Shown: positions 49,468 to 62,773, numbered from the stretch's first letter. The stretch is DNA of 64,000 nt from DASYXT01 sp035934555 (GCA_035934555.1 DASYXT010000097.1:35984-99983), one strand, 5' to 3'. Numbers and translations are program-made. The notes: generated from the sequence alone by a model not told the origin.

Positions 49468-50664
49468 TCAGTCTTGCCGCTGCAAAGCCGCCTGGTGCCA
49501 CCTGCGATTGACCTCAGCCGCTAACCGAATCATGTAAGACCGCGGATTGTCGAAAGTCACGCTCCACTGTGGGCTCTGGCTCGGAAGGTCAAAAACCCAA
49601 AAGGCTGCCAGGTCCACCTGCGCCTGCTCCATGGCTGTCAAAAGCTCTTCGAATTTTGCCCTCGTCTCTGCTTCATTTTGGCCCTGGGAGGCCAGGCCGA
49701 ATTCGCCAACAATTACGGGACGCTTCATCTCCTGCGACAATGTCCGCACAGCGCGCAAATATTCACGATTGTCTTTAGCCCAGGCCGCTACCTCCTGTGT
49801 TACCGGGTGGTCGGCGTAAAGGTGAATCGCAATCGTGTCCAACGGTGGCGGATTGTCCCGGCGAAGAATTTCAAGGGTCTGGTCCTGGCTATCCGGCCGC
49901 CAGCTCTTCTCCGCCGTATTGTGCCAGGCGCTAGCTCGAGGATGAGAATGTCCGGCAATCAGCAAGCGGTGAGGGTCATGCCGGCGGACCTCCCTGGCAA
50001 ACTCTCGTAACATCGACACCATTATAACCGAAGTCAGGTCGTCGTGCTCGGTTCCGCCCGGCTTCCGGAATTGAGCTGCGTTTGGCAAATCAACCTGGAG
50101 ATTCGGTTCGTTGCCAAACTCCCAGGCCCACAAGCCTGGCGAGAGCTTGTAGCGCTCGACGATGGCGCCCACGATTTGGCGCATCAGGGCACAGGTTTTA
50201 CTGTGCGGATTGCCCCATTGCTCACGAGGCTCTTTGCTGAGCTCCGGGAAACTCTCGAACCTCCAAAAGAAAGAGGGGATGAGCCCGACTTTGGCTCGTT
50301 CGGCTTCCTGCACGACCACATCCAGCCGGCGGAAAAACTCGTTCCGGTTATCGAGAAAGAGCCTCCAATCCGCGTTGTCGTAAGCCACCGCAAACCGCAC
50401 AAATGGAATACCCGCCCGGCCAAGCTGGTCGAGACCTTCAAGGCTCGTGTGGTTTGTTGGTTCGTGCAGAACTCGCAGGAACAGCTCGAAGTAGTTGGCA
50501 CCCACGCCTCGATATGGCCGTCCCTGATAAAAGACAACACCATTGGTCTGCCAAAGCCCGGGAATCCGGCCATCAATGACGGCAGCGCCATAAGGTTCAG
50601 CTCCCTTCGCCGCGATAGCTGCCACGAGAAAAAGACAGGCAACCACACGATTTCTGACATTCAT
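49468..50664 (-). CDS. Secreted glycoside hydrolase, GH5-like
   Basis: This 398-residue protein has a signal peptide (VVACLFLVAAIAAKGA) and a TIM-barrel typical of clan GH-A. The acid/base Glu is in GLWAWEFGNEPN (Glu186) and the nucleophile Glu in RPVIVGEFGLA (Glu321). The blocks YRGVGANYFELF and GIPFVRFAVAYDNADW suggest a beta-mannanase or cellulase-like enzyme acting on exported or environmental polysaccharides. No binding module is attached. The substrate cannot be fixed from the sequence. It stands between the NHEJ block and a gene of unknown function. Confidence 0.87.
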   Translation of the reverse strand: MNVRNRVVACLFLVAAIAAKGAEPYGAAVIDGRIPGLWQTNGVVFYQGRPYRGVGANYFELFLRVLHEPTNHTSLEGLDQLGRAGIPFVRFAVAYDNADWRLFLDNRNEFFRRLDVVVQEAERAKVGLIPSFFWRFESFPELSKEPREQWGNPHSKTCALMRQIVGAIVERYKLSPGLWAWEFGNEPNLQVDLPNAAQFRKPGGTEHDDLTSVIMVSMLREFAREVRRHDPHRLLIAGHSHPRASAWHNTAEKSWRPDSQDQTLEILRRDNPPPLDTIAIHLYADHPVTQEVAAWAKDNREYLRAVRTLSQEMKRPVIVGEFGLASQGQNEAETRAKFEELLTAMEQAQVDLAAFWVFDLPSQSPQWSVTFDNPRSYMIRLAAEVNRRWHQAALQRQD

Positions 50665-50882
50665 TTGCGCCTGGTGTGTTTTTCAGCGATCACCTGTGGT
50701 CCCTGCATCTTCCGAACAGTCTGCAGTAAATCCTGCTTCAATTCAATCGGATCGCGGACGCGCGGCGTCACGGAACGGAAACCGCCTCCAGACTATACGG
50801 TCAGAGCGCAAAAAGAACTCTCTGCGTGTCTCCGCGTCCTCTGCTTCGCTGCGATTTGGTCTCCGTTTCTTTGCGTTGCCAT

Positions 50883-51443
50883 TTAGTCTCGGATTTGAGC
50901 CGCCTCTTTGAGGGAAATCGGTTTGTGCTTCTGGATGTCAATCGCGCTCTGGCGTTGGCGCTCGCTGGGGTTCAAAGCATCAACCAGAGCCATCGTCACA
51001 TCGACGAGAGCGCCATCCTTGTACCGAGCAAGACCGTCCTGGTCCCACTTTGACACAAGCACGCTCACGCCCGCCTTTTGTTCGAGCGCAGGCAGTTTGT
51101 CCTTAATCTGGTCGAGGATATTCGTTACCGGGGCTGTGCTGAATCCCTGCAAGTGCAGCAGCCGTTGGCGCGCCGCACCCTCCGCTTGCAGTTCGGCAAC
51201 CCGCTGCTGATCGCCTGAAGCCTTCGCCTTCGCATGTTCTGCCTTCAGTTCGCTTAGCCACTTGTTGAAGGCCGCCGAGCCGGCGAATGCAACTGCGACC
51301 GCTCTAGAATCGTAAATCCCAACTCGAGCTTTGGCTGGCGTCTCTTCCGCAAGACCTGCTTGGGGCAACCCAATGGCCACCACCAGCGTCGAAACGGCGA
51401 TCAGTGCTGTGATCAATCCGGTGCAATAGCGTTTTGTAATCAT
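50883..51443 (-). CDS. Exported protein of unknown function, possibly OmpH/Skp-like
   Basis: This 186-residue protein has a signal peptide (TGLITALIAVSTLVVAIGLPQAGLA). The mature part has a helical, charged segment (KWLSELKAEHAKAKASGDQQRVAELQAEGAARQRLLHLQ) preceded by VGIYDSRAVAVAFAG, loosely like the start of OmpH/Skp periplasmic chaperones (VDxxRVL...). The rest (VTNILDQIKDKLPALEQKAGVSVLVSKWDQDGL) is compatible with that fold, but the resemblance is weak. I treat the function as unknown. It is monocistronic. Confidence 0.72.
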   Translation of the reverse strand: MITKRYCTGLITALIAVSTLVVAIGLPQAGLAEETPAKARVGIYDSRAVAVAFAGSAAFNKWLSELKAEHAKAKASGDQQRVAELQAEGAARQRLLHLQGFSTAPVTNILDQIKDKLPALEQKAGVSVLVSKWDQDGLARYKDGALVDVTMALVDALNPSERQRQSAIDIQKHKPISLKEAAQIRD

Positions 51444-51537
51444 AGAGACTCAATTTACCAGTAGCTCTGGTGGAAGCGGTAATTGATATTTAAGAGCGCC
51501 CTATCGAATTTCTCAATCCTGGCGCGTAACACCCGAT

Positions 51538-52680
51538 TCATGGTGTCGCGGTTTGCCCGGCCTTGGTTTCAGCCAGTGCGGGCGAGTTCGTTTTCGGCGG
51601 AGCAAACCATTCCGCAAGGCTCTGCTGACAATCGAAGCCCCGCTCAATTTGCGGGGGCGCTTGGTTTGCTTCCGCGTTTTCGGGAGAATAACGCCCCAGC
51701 ATGGCTCGTTCGTACATAACGGTGCCGCGCAGGCCCACCGCTAATTTCATCGTCCGATTCGTGGCCGGGCTGGCCCGAAGAATTTCCTGAGCGGATTCCC
51801 ATGCCAGATCGCCCAAACTATTCTGCGCTGCCGGCGCAAACCGCCGCAACTCCGGCACATGTACGAGGAAAACACACTGCTCGGGGCGCAAGTCGCAGTA
51901 AACTTTGAAAGTGTCATGCAGGTCGATCAGCGGTTTCTCATTGGACTGGGTAAACAGCAGCTTCCGGGCAGCCGACATCACGGCCGCCATCCTCCGGGCC
52001 AGCCGCACTGCTTCCTCGGAATTGCCTGACGCCTGCGGGCCGCTTGGTCCGAGGTGGGAAGTTGCGGCGTAAAACTCGCTCCTCGCGGTCGGCGCATGTG
52101 GCTGTTGCACGAACCTGGCAAATTGGTAGGCGCGCAAGCCGATGAAACCAACAACGAAAAGCCCCAGCAGCGACCCGGAAAAGATGAGGGCTTTGGAGAG
52201 TAAGCTGAGCCGCTGCGGAGCCGGCACTGTGCTTGGGATCACCGCTGGGGCCGCTGCGGCGACTGGGGGAAGGGGCGGCGGCAGACTTCGCGGCAAGGGT
52301 GGCGGCTGCACCCGAGCCGCTCCGCAGGCCAGGCAGCGAGCCTGTGACGAGGGGTTATGATTCTTGCACTGCGGACAAATCCACGGCTTGGTGGCCAGGA
52401 GAATTTGTTCGCGCGTGCAGCTCAGAACCGCCTCGGGAAGTTGTATCCCACACCGGCCGCATTGCACATATTGGCCCAGCGTCGCCGTGGGAAAAAGCGG
52501 GATGAAATAGAGGGTAAAATATCGCGCAACCCTCAACTGCGTATAGGGCGACCGCGCCGCGCATCGCGGACAGAAGAAAGTCCCTGTGCCAATCCACCGT
52601 TCCTGTGCTTTCGAGCCCCAAATGATCATAGGTGGTTCCGATTTTGTCGTGTTGCGGTCCCCATTAGCATCTTTGGACAT
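51538..52680 (-). CDS. Zinc-ribbon single-span membrane protein, function unknown
   Basis: This 380-residue protein starts with two or three zinc-ribbon modules: FFCPRCAARSPYTQLRVARYFTLYFIPLFP, VQCGRCGIQLPEAVL and WICPQCKNHNPSSQARCLACGAARV (a RanBP2-like CxxC...CxxC). A proline-rich linker and one membrane helix (ALIFSGSLLGLFVVGFIGLRAY near residue 165) follow, and then a domain of about 180 residues with no recognised match. The first module with RYFTLYFIPLFP is a known zinc-ribbon type. The topology suggests cytoplasmic zinc fingers and an outside C-terminal domain. The role is unknown. Confidence 0.78.
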   Translation of the reverse strand: MSKDANGDRNTTKSEPPMIIWGSKAQERWIGTGTFFCPRCAARSPYTQLRVARYFTLYFIPLFPTATLGQYVQCGRCGIQLPEAVLSCTREQILLATKPWICPQCKNHNPSSQARCLACGAARVQPPPLPRSLPPPLPPVAAAAPAVIPSTVPAPQRLSLLSKALIFSGSLLGLFVVGFIGLRAYQFARFVQQPHAPTARSEFYAATSHLGPSGPQASGNSEEAVRLARRMAAVMSAARKLLFTQSNEKPLIDLHDTFKVYCDLRPEQCVFLVHVPELRRFAPAAQNSLGDLAWESAQEILRASPATNRTMKLAVGLRGTVMYERAMLGRYSPENAEANQAPPQIERGFDCQQSLAEWFAPPKTNSPALAETKAGQTATP

Positions 52681-52810
52681 GCTATGATTGTGGATTAAGA
52701 AAAGTCAATGCAAAACGCGGAATGGCGGTGTCACCGGCCGGTCCAGAACGGACCAGTGGGTCGGTCCCTCTTCAGCGACCGCTGACACATCCTCCCTTTG
52801 GGTGGGGACA

Positions 52811-56127
<3,317 letters not shown>

Positions 56128-56131
<4 letters not shown>

Positions 56132-57204
56132 AGGCCGGGAGCGGAAGCTGTGGTCGTGATCGCCTGGCCGTCCACCAATTGGCCGGCGTTGGTCACGACA
56201 ATCGCATCGCCGGAATCCAAGCCGGACAGAATTTCGATCCCGTCCTTGAGCTGGCGGCCGGTTTTCACCAGGTGCAGCCGCGCGCGCTGGTTCTCGACCG
56301 CGAAGATAATTTCCATTTCGCCGCGCTGAACCACCGCCGAGGCGGGCACCCGCAGCGAGGTGGTTTCGCCAACCGGCACTTCCAGGCGCGCGAATTCACC
56401 CGACATCAGCGCTGGGTTCTCGGGCAAATCCAGTTTCACACGGAACGTGCGGCTGACCGGGTCGGCGTTTGGCGCCATCTCAGAGACCGTCCCCACCAAT
56501 TCCGTGCCGCCTTCACCCAGGCGCACGGCCAGGGGCGCGCCGGAATACACTCGAGCGGCGAGAGCTTCCGGGACATCGGCTTCGAGTTGCAGATGTGTGG
56601 GATCCTCCAGCTCGAGCAGGGGCTTGCCCGGCACAGCCAGGTCGCCCACATCGGCCGTTTTGCGCGTCACCACGCCCGTAAACGGCGCCTTGATTTCGAC
56701 GTAATCCAGCAGGGCGCGGGCTTCGGCGACCCCGGCGCGGGCAAGCTGCAGCCGCGACTCGGCCCCGTCGTAGTCGGCCCGCGTGGATGCCTGCTGCTCG
56801 TAAAGGGAGGAGACCCGTTTCCAGTCCCGTTCCGCCTGTTGCTGGGTTGCGTCGGCCTGTTCGAGCCGGGCTTTAATTTCAGGCGCATCGAGGCTCGCCA
56901 GGAGTTCTCCCGCATTCACTTTCTGGCCCAGCACTGCAGGAAATTTCAGAATACGCCCGCTGGCTTTGGCTTCAACCGTCGCCCGCAACCGCGCGCGCAC
57001 CGTGCCTACGACTTCCTCGAACGCGGGCACGCTTTGCGTTACGACGGTAAACGTCCGCACCTGGGCGGGAGACGACTCGAGCTGGGTTGGCGCCAGCTCC
57101 TGTGGCGTCTTTCGGCATCCGGCGAGGAGTGTTGCGCCGAGCGTGAGTGCGAAAACCCATTTAGGCGCGCGCACCGTTTTGCGAACATCAAGTCGTAGGT
57201 TCAT
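56128..57204 (-). CDS. RND efflux periplasmic adaptor (membrane fusion protein, lipoprotein)
   Basis: This 358-residue adaptor links the pump and the outer-membrane channel. It has a lipobox (FALTLGATLLAGCRK, Cys near residue 29), a barrel-sandwich/lipoyl half (VVGTVRARLRATVEAKASGRIL), a short alpha-helical hairpin (LEQADATQQQAERDWKRVSSLYEQQASTRADYDGAES), the second lipoyl half (IKAPFTGVVTRKTADVGDLAVPGKPLLELED) and a C-terminal beta barrel. The gene overlaps its neighbours on both sides by four bases (ATGA), confirming the operon. Confidence 0.94.
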
Positions 57205-58526
57205 CGGCTGGCTGTGTCGGATTGGGAATCAAGTTGAGGAAGGCCGAGCGCTTTGCGCAATGCCGCGACTGCAATCCGCCGGTCGGCCTCGGCCTCGGCC
57301 AGGCGCACCCGCGCGCCGAGCAACGCTGTCTCGGCATCCATTAATTGCGTCGCCAACGCCGCGCCCTGCTCGAAGCGGGCGCGCGTCAGGTCGGCGCTTT
57401 GCGCCGCCTGGTCCACGGCCTGGCCGGTTACCGCCAACCGCTCGGTTGCGGCACTGAGGTCCAGGCGCGCCCGTTCGGCTTCCAGGCCCAAGGCCAGCCT
57501 TAGTTTGTGCTGTTCCTCTTGAGCGGATTCCAAATTGGCGCGGGCCTCACGTACCTTTGCCCGGGTCAGATTGCCGTCCCAAACGTCCCATTGCAGCAGG
57601 CCGCCGGCGGTGTAGCTGCCGCCGCCATTATCATACTTCCAGCCATAATCGTAATCGAGGCTGCCGAACGCGCTCAAGCGGGGCAGGTACCCGCTGCGCG
57701 CCCCCCGCACCTGCTCTTCGGCCGAACGTTCCCGTTGCCGGGCAGCGGCCAATTCCGGTCGTTTCGAGAAATCCAGCACCGCCGGCACTCGCGGCACCGG
57801 CGTGGTGTCCACCACCTCGAGTTCGCCCTGTTCGAGCCCGAGCAGGTTTTGCAGCGCTCGAGTGGCGAGCGCGCAGGCGTTCCGCGCGCGCACCAGGTCC
57901 TCGCGGGCCTGAGCGAGCCGCACATCGAGGTCCAGGACATCGGTTTTGAGCGCCGCGCCGCCCTCAAACCGGCGGCTGGCAATCGCGACGTTCGTCTGGT
58001 AGGCCGCCACCGATGACTCAGCCGCCCGGATAAATTCCCGCGTCTTGAGCACCGAATAAAACGCGCGGGAGACCTCGAACGCGAGCGCGTTGCGCACCGC
58101 CTCATTGTCGTGCCGGGCCGCTTCGGTGTTGGCCCGAGCGGCTTCGCGGCCGGCCTTGTTGCGGCCGCCGGCGTACAGCGGCACCGTGACCAGGCCGCGA
58201 GCGTTCAGGTCGTCCACATCCGGCACGTCGTTGAAATTGAGCGACGACGAATAGGCGCGCTGGTTGAGAATGCTCCCAAAGGTCATCATGGGATTGTCCG
58301 TGCGGGTATAGCTGGATTGCAACTGCAGCCGCGGCCAATACGCCGCATTGGCTTGTTCCAGGCCGGCCTCGGCGGCTGCGATCCGTGTTCGGGCCAGGCG
58401 CGCATCCGGGTTGTGCGCCTGCGCTTGCTCCAAAGCCCGCTCCAAAGTCCAGGGCTGAGCCCCCGCCGCAAACGGGAGAGCCAGTAACGTCCCGAACAGG
58501 ACTAGAATGCTCCTATGCTGACCCAT
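57201..58526 (-). CDS. TolC-family outer membrane efflux channel
   Basis: This 441-residue protein has a signal peptide (ILVLFGTLLALPFAAGA) and the repeated TolC architecture of two OEP domains. Examples are LERALEQAQAHNPDARLARTRIAAAEAGLEQANAAYWPRLQL and the second-half copy EEQVRGARSGYLPRLSAFGSLDYDYGWKYDNGG...QWDVWDG. It would form the trimeric outer-membrane exit duct for the pump encoded downstream. It is the first of the three overlapping pump genes. A DUF2892 gene lies 33 bases upstream on the same strand. Confidence 0.94.
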   Translation of the reverse strand: MGQHRSILVLFGTLLALPFAAGAQPWTLERALEQAQAHNPDARLARTRIAAAEAGLEQANAAYWPRLQLQSSYTRTDNPMMTFGSILNQRAYSSSLNFNDVPDVDDLNARGLVTVPLYAGGRNKAGREAARANTEAARHDNEAVRNALAFEVSRAFYSVLKTREFIRAAESSVAAYQTNVAIASRRFEGGAALKTDVLDLDVRLAQAREDLVRARNACALATRALQNLLGLEQGELEVVDTTPVPRVPAVLDFSKRPELAAARQRERSAEEQVRGARSGYLPRLSAFGSLDYDYGWKYDNGGGSYTAGGLLQWDVWDGNLTRAKVREARANLESAQEEQHKLRLALGLEAERARLDLSAATERLAVTGQAVDQAAQSADLTRARFEQGAALATQLMDAETALLGARVRLAEAEADRRIAVAALRKALGLPQLDSQSDTASR

Positions 58527-58559
58527 ACTTGAGGTGGCTCACTCGCGACCGCCGCGTAA

Positions 58560-58799
58560 CTAGGTTTTGTTGGACAATTCGCCGGCAGGTTCACGCCCCG
58601 TCGCGCAGCACGTGCCCCCCACGCCCGCTTTGCGCAGGATGATTTCCAGCGGACAGAATTTCGTGAACGAGGACTGCAGCAGGTTGAACCCGACAAAGGC
58701 GGTAAACCAGAGCCAATTCGGGCTGTGATAATGGGCCAGCAGCAGGCTGATCAGAATGAAGCTGCCGGCAAATCTGCGGATGATCATTTCCATAAGCAT
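58560..58799 (-). CDS. DUF2892 (YgaP-type) membrane protein
   Basis: This 79-residue protein has two membrane helices (FAGSFILISLLLAHY and LWFTAFVGFNLLQSSFTKFCPLEIIL) with the DUF2892 motif FNLLQSSFTxFCPLExIL. The same segment is the membrane anchor of rhodanese YgaP. The cysteine in FCPLE and a C-terminal pair GGTCCATG could handle sulfur or metal ions, but this is inference. It opens the pump operon, with the P-type ATPase gene upstream on the same strand. Confidence 0.88.
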   Translation of the reverse strand: MLMEMIIRRFAGSFILISLLLAHYHSPNWLWFTAFVGFNLLQSSFTKFCPLEIILRKAGVGGTCCATGREPAGELSNKT

Positions 58800-58848
58800 T
58801 TCCTGCTCACTACTGAGCCGTGAGGCGGCAGAAAGTTACACAAGGGAA

Positions 58849-61224
58849 TCAGCGCAGGCTCAGATGTTCAAACAGCCACGTTTTGGGCCAATCCAGGCAG
58901 ACAAAATAGGCCATGGTCAGGCCAGCCAGCGCCAGGAGCAACACGGGATTCAGCGCGGGCATGAGCAGCCCAAACCCGGCCAGCAGAGCAGCCACGCCCA
59001 GCCCAAACACCGTGCTGGCGACGAGGAAAAAGCTCGGGGGTGACTGCCAAAAATGGCCGCGCTCGCGCAGCAAATACACCGCCCCCTGCGAGCCCAGGAT
59101 TACCGTGACGAACGTCAAGGTTTGCAGATGCGGCATGTCCAGACGGAGCTCGTAATAACCGAACAGGAACACCCCCAGCGAAAAGACCAGCTTGAGGGCG
59201 GCCAACACCGTCGCGGCTACCAGAATGCCCCGCGTATTCCACCGGTTGGGCCGGCGGGCAAATCCCATCCGGTCGGTGGCCAGGGACATGGTAAGGAAAT
59301 CGTTAAGAAACAGGAACAGCACCATCAGCATCGGCGTGAGCGGCTTGTGCCGGGTGACAAAAAACCCAATCACCAGCAAGGCCATGATCTCGATCTTCTT
59401 GAGCAGCATGTTGAGCGTGTAGGTGATAATCCGCTGGAAGACGAGCCGGCTCGTTTCGATCGCCGGCACGACTCCGCCCAGTCCCGGCGTGGTCAACACC
59501 ATTGCTGCCGCCGCTTTGGCGACATCGGTTGCGTTGGCCACCGCGATCCCGGCTTCTGCCTGGCGCAGTGCCGGGGCGTCATTCACGCCGTCTCCGCTCA
59601 TCCCGACGACGTCGCCGCGACGTTGAAAGCCGCGGACCAACCGGAACTTATCCTCGGGGAATACACCGGCAAAGACGCTGCAATCGAGCGCGCCGTTGGT
59701 AAGGTCGCCATGCAGAGATTCCCCCGGGCAAACCTTCGGCGGGATGCCCACCTGCTCGGCCACATTGCGCGCGGCGATCTCATTATCTCCCGTCACCATC
59801 ACCGTGCGAACGCCGGCCTCCTGGATAGCCGCCACGACCCGCTTCGAATCCTCGCGGACGGCGTCTTCGAGGCCCAGCAGGCCCACAAGCCGCAACTGCT
59901 GGCCGACTTGCTCGGCCACGCCAAGCACGCGTTGCCCACGTGCCACCATCAGAGCGGCCTGAGGTTGCCACACCTCTTCGGGGGCGCCGCCAAGTTGGGC
60001 GACCAGCGCGGGGGCGCCCTTCACGTAGCGGCGGGGTCCGTTGTGGTCGCGGTACACTGCTTCGGCCCGCTTGGTTGCCGGGTCAAATGGTTTAAACTCG
60101 ATGCGCTCTAGATGGCCGTCCTGCCATCCGCGTTGGGTGGCAGCCTGGATGATGGCGCCATCGACCGGGTCCTGCCCCGCGGGGTCGCTGGCCAGCGCGG
60201 CCGCCTCCAGCAAATCCGTTTCGGTGAACCCGGCGGCGGTCCACAGGGAATTGACCCGCGCCTCATTGCGAGTCAGCGTGCCGGTTTTATCGCTGCACAG
60301 CACGGTCATCGAAGCGATATCATGCAGCGCGCTGAGCCGCGTAATGAGCACGCCACGTTTGGACAGCTCCACCGAACCGAGCGCGGCGGCGAGGGTAAAA
60401 GTGGCCGGCAGCGCGACGGGAATCGAAGCCAGCAGGATCGTGAGCAACAGCGGCAGGATGAACCCGAGCGACATCCCAGCGTAGTGCGCGTAGCCCACCA
60501 CCAGCACCACCATCGCCGCGTTGAGCACGAACAAGTTCTTTACCACCGCCACAATCTCATGCTCCTGCCGGTTCGCCGCCCCCGCGGTGCGCACCAGTTC
60601 GGCAGTTTTGCCAAAGAACGTTCGCGCGCCGGTGGCCGTCACTTCACCGGTGGCCTCGCCTGCGCGCACCATCGACCCGGCATGGGCGACCTTGCCTGGC
60701 GCAATCGTCACGGCCGCTGACTCGCCCGTCAGGGCCGATTGATCCACGAGCAACGAACCGTCCCCCAGCTTCACGTCCGCCGGCACAATGGTTCCCTGGC
60801 GCAGGTGCACCAGGTCGCCCGGCACCAACTCCTCCGCGGCCACATTGGTCCAGGCACCGTCTCTGCGGACGCGCGCCAGCACGCGCAGTTGCTGGCGCAG
60901 CAGGGCCAGGGCCTTTTGCGCACGGCTTTCCTGGACCAGGCTCAAGGTAGCGTTCAGGAGCAACAATCCGCCAATAACGGCCGCTTCCAGGTGTTCGCCC
61001 AGAAAGAGCTGCAGAATGATCGTCGCTTCCAGCAACCACGGGATCGGCGCCCAAAACCGCTTCACAAAATTCACCAGTGGGTGGGCCTTTTCCTCGATGA
61101 CCGCATTGGGCCCGAATTCCTTCAGGCGAGCGAGCGCTTGCGCCGACGTCAGACCAGGCTGCCGTTCCGCAGAAGGCGAGGGAATTGCGGAGTCACTACT
61201 CTCGTTAGGTGCAATGCCTGGCAT
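58849..61224 (-). CDS. P-type proton-exporting ATPase (P3A, PMA1-like)
   Basis: This 791-residue protein belongs to the plasma-membrane H+-ATPase group. It has the phosphorylation motif SDKTGTLT (Asp312), the actuator-domain TGES (about residue 166), the nucleotide-binding KGAP, the hinge MVTGDNEIAARNVA and GDGVNDAPALRQAEAGIAV, with ten predicted helices. P3A pumps export protons, generating a membrane potential, and are found in bacteria facing acid or energy stress. The C-terminal part (YLLRERGHFWQSPPSFF...) is shorter than in fungi and lacks their autoinhibitory tail. It precedes the DUF2892 gene by 49 bases and may be co-transcribed with the pump. Confidence 0.93.
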   Translation of the reverse strand: MPGIAPNESSDSAIPSPSAERQPGLTSAQALARLKEFGPNAVIEEKAHPLVNFVKRFWAPIPWLLEATIILQLFLGEHLEAAVIGGLLLLNATLSLVQESRAQKALALLRQQLRVLARVRRDGAWTNVAAEELVPGDLVHLRQGTIVPADVKLGDGSLLVDQSALTGESAAVTIAPGKVAHAGSMVRAGEATGEVTATGARTFFGKTAELVRTAGAANRQEHEIVAVVKNLFVLNAAMVVLVVGYAHYAGMSLGFILPLLLTILLASIPVALPATFTLAAALGSVELSKRGVLITRLSALHDIASMTVLCSDKTGTLTRNEARVNSLWTAAGFTETDLLEAAALASDPAGQDPVDGAIIQAATQRGWQDGHLERIEFKPFDPATKRAEAVYRDHNGPRRYVKGAPALVAQLGGAPEEVWQPQAALMVARGQRVLGVAEQVGQQLRLVGLLGLEDAVREDSKRVVAAIQEAGVRTVMVTGDNEIAARNVAEQVGIPPKVCPGESLHGDLTNGALDCSVFAGVFPEDKFRLVRGFQRRGDVVGMSGDGVNDAPALRQAEAGIAVANATDVAKAAAAMVLTTPGLGGVVPAIETSRLVFQRIITYTLNMLLKKIEIMALLVIGFFVTRHKPLTPMLMVLFLFLNDFLTMSLATDRMGFARRPNRWNTRGILVAATVLAALKLVFSLGVFLFGYYELRLDMPHLQTLTFVTVILGSQGAVYLLRERGHFWQSPPSFFLVASTVFGLGVAALLAGFGLLMPALNPVLLLALAGLTMAYFVCLDWPKTWLFEHLSLR

Positions 61225-61527
61225 GGCCGGGAAGAGGGTTGCGACGGCTAAACCCGGAGAGAAATTGCCGCTTCATGATTCCATTTGCTGCTCTCGGTGA
61301 GGGCTCATTGCAACGAAATTAATTTTGGCTTCATCCTGCGTTCATAATCAGGTGCGAGTTTATGAATGTAGTCGCAGACGAACTCCCCTCCGCGTGCCTA
61401 CTCAAGCGTCGAGCTTCGGTAGCTTTGGGAAAAGAAGCGGCGCGGACGTCCTGCCGGCTGCCGACGACGATTTGGTATGAACAGCACATTTGGTTTTCTC
61501 ACCCAGCCATCCTATTCCGCAAAGAAT
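61225..61527. other. Intergenic region between divergent P-ATPase and CBM48 genes
   Basis: These 303 bases separate divergent genes. Both promoters should lie here. I see no clear -35/-10 pair, palindrome or conserved RNA. A moderately AT-rich stretch at about 61313-61362 is the most likely promoter zone. Confidence 0.5.
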
Positions 61528-61788
61528 ATGGCCAAACCGGTTAATTTTTATTGCGATGCTCCAACCGCAAAGGTGGTCTATATCGCAGGCGATTTCAATG
61601 CTTGGAATCCGTCGGCACTGCCGATGAAACGGAGAGTAGATGGTTGGTGGTTTGCCCAGGTGCACCTGACCCACGGGCACCATCAGTACCGGTTTGTTGT
61701 GGATGGCAAACCTGTGCTGGATCCGCGCGCCGCCGGCGTCGCTCACAACGCCGCGGATGGCGATGCGTCGGTCATTGCTGTCAGTTGA
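61528..61788 (+). CDS. Stand-alone CBM48/glycogen-binding-type domain protein
   Basis: This 86-residue protein is a single isoamylase-early-set/CBM48 domain: MAKPVNFYCDAPTAKVVYIAGDFNAWNPSALPM followed by GWWFAQVHLTHGHHQYRFVVDGKPVLDPRAAGV. Such domains bind alpha-glucans in AMPK beta subunits and glycogen-branching enzymes; free-standing copies occur in several phyla with unknown role. An upstream in-frame ATG at 61477 would add 17 residues, but the family match begins at 61528. No glycogen enzymes are near. Confidence 0.85.
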   Translation: MAKPVNFYCDAPTAKVVYIAGDFNAWNPSALPMKRRVDGWWFAQVHLTHGHHQYRFVVDGKPVLDPRAAGVAHNAADGDASVIAVS

Positions 61789-61813
61789 GCGCTGCCATGC
61801 TTTCCCCGCTTCC

Positions 61814-62773
61814 TCAGCAGCCCGGCAGATAAAACGTCTCGCCAATATCCCGCCAGCCGAGCCGTTCCGGTTCGATCGCCGCCTGCAGCCGTTCCATTGG
61901 CTCGACTGAGCCTTCGCGGCCCAGCGGAAACGTTTTGAAATGAATCGGCAGAAAATAATTGGCGCGAGCGGCATTGGCCATGCTCAGCGCTTGCTCGGGT
62001 GTGCAGTGGGAACAAATCCAGGGTTGATAGGCGCCAATCGGCATCAGCGCCAGGTCGAATGGCCCGTGACTGCGCAACGCGCGAAATGAATCCGTCAGGG
62101 CAGTGTCGCCGCCAAAAATGATTCTCCGCCCTTCCCGTTCGAGCACATACCCGTTGTAGCCGCGGTACCGGTCGTACCTCCACCGGGCCCCCCAATGTTT
62201 TACCTCGAAGGCTTTTACTTCCAACTGGCCGGCCCGCAGGCGCACGCGGGTGCGCTCGCCCCAACCCAGGCTGCGCACCGGTCCGACGTCGGTGCCTTCG
62301 AGCAGGTCAGCCGTATTGCGCGCGGTCACCACCTGCCGCCGCCCGGGCAGGGCACGCAGCGTCGCGCGGTCTAAATGGTCCATGTGCGCGTGCGACAGCA
62401 GGACCAGGTCAATCGCCGGCAATTGACTCGGCTGCAGTGCGGGGGCGATCAGGCGTTTAGCGCCGATGGTGCCAACGCAAGTGTCAGCTCCCACACGACG
62501 GAAGAGGACCGGGTCGGTCAGGATCGTCACACCGAAGAAATTCAGCAGCACTGTTGAATGACCCAGCCAGGCAGCGGTCAGACCGTTAGACGGCCAGACC
62601 CACGGCGCCGGGATCAGCCGCGGCTTGAGCACTGGCCGGCGCGTCTCGGCTACTAGCTCGCGCACCGCCCGCGCGCCTAATTGATTGGAGCACCCCGCCC
62701 ATAACCCCGCCAACCCAACACCACCAACGGTCAAAAATCGACGACGCGGAAAACTGCGACTGTACTTTTTCAA
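61814..62773 (-). CDS. Tat-exported metallo-beta-lactamase-fold lipoprotein
   Basis: This 319-residue protein has a twin-arginine signal with lipobox (SFPRRRFLTVGGVGLAGLWAGC). The metallo-hydrolase domain resembles UlaG/NAPE-PLD-type enzymes: AWLGHSTVLLNFFGVTILTDP, the metal motif LLSHAHMDHLD, RIIFGGDTALTD and the late ligand LPIHFKTF. NAPE-PLD and relatives act on phosphodiester lipids, but the bacterial substrate is unknown. The open frame starts at 62836 (ATG), yet the TTG at 62773 is preceded by GGAAG at proper spacing and begins a clean Tat signal, so it is preferred. Confidence 0.85.
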   Translation of the reverse strand: MKKYSRSFPRRRFLTVGGVGLAGLWAGCSNQLGARAVRELVAETRRPVLKPRLIPAPWVWPSNGLTAAWLGHSTVLLNFFGVTILTDPVLFRRVGADTCVGTIGAKRLIAPALQPSQLPAIDLVLLSHAHMDHLDRATLRALPGRRQVVTARNTADLLEGTDVGPVRSLGWGERTRVRLRAGQLEVKAFEVKHWGARWRYDRYRGYNGYVLEREGRRIIFGGDTALTDSFRALRSHGPFDLALMPIGAYQPWICSHCTPEQALSMANAARANYFLPIHFKTFPLGREGSVEPMERLQAAIEPERLGWRDIGETFYLPGC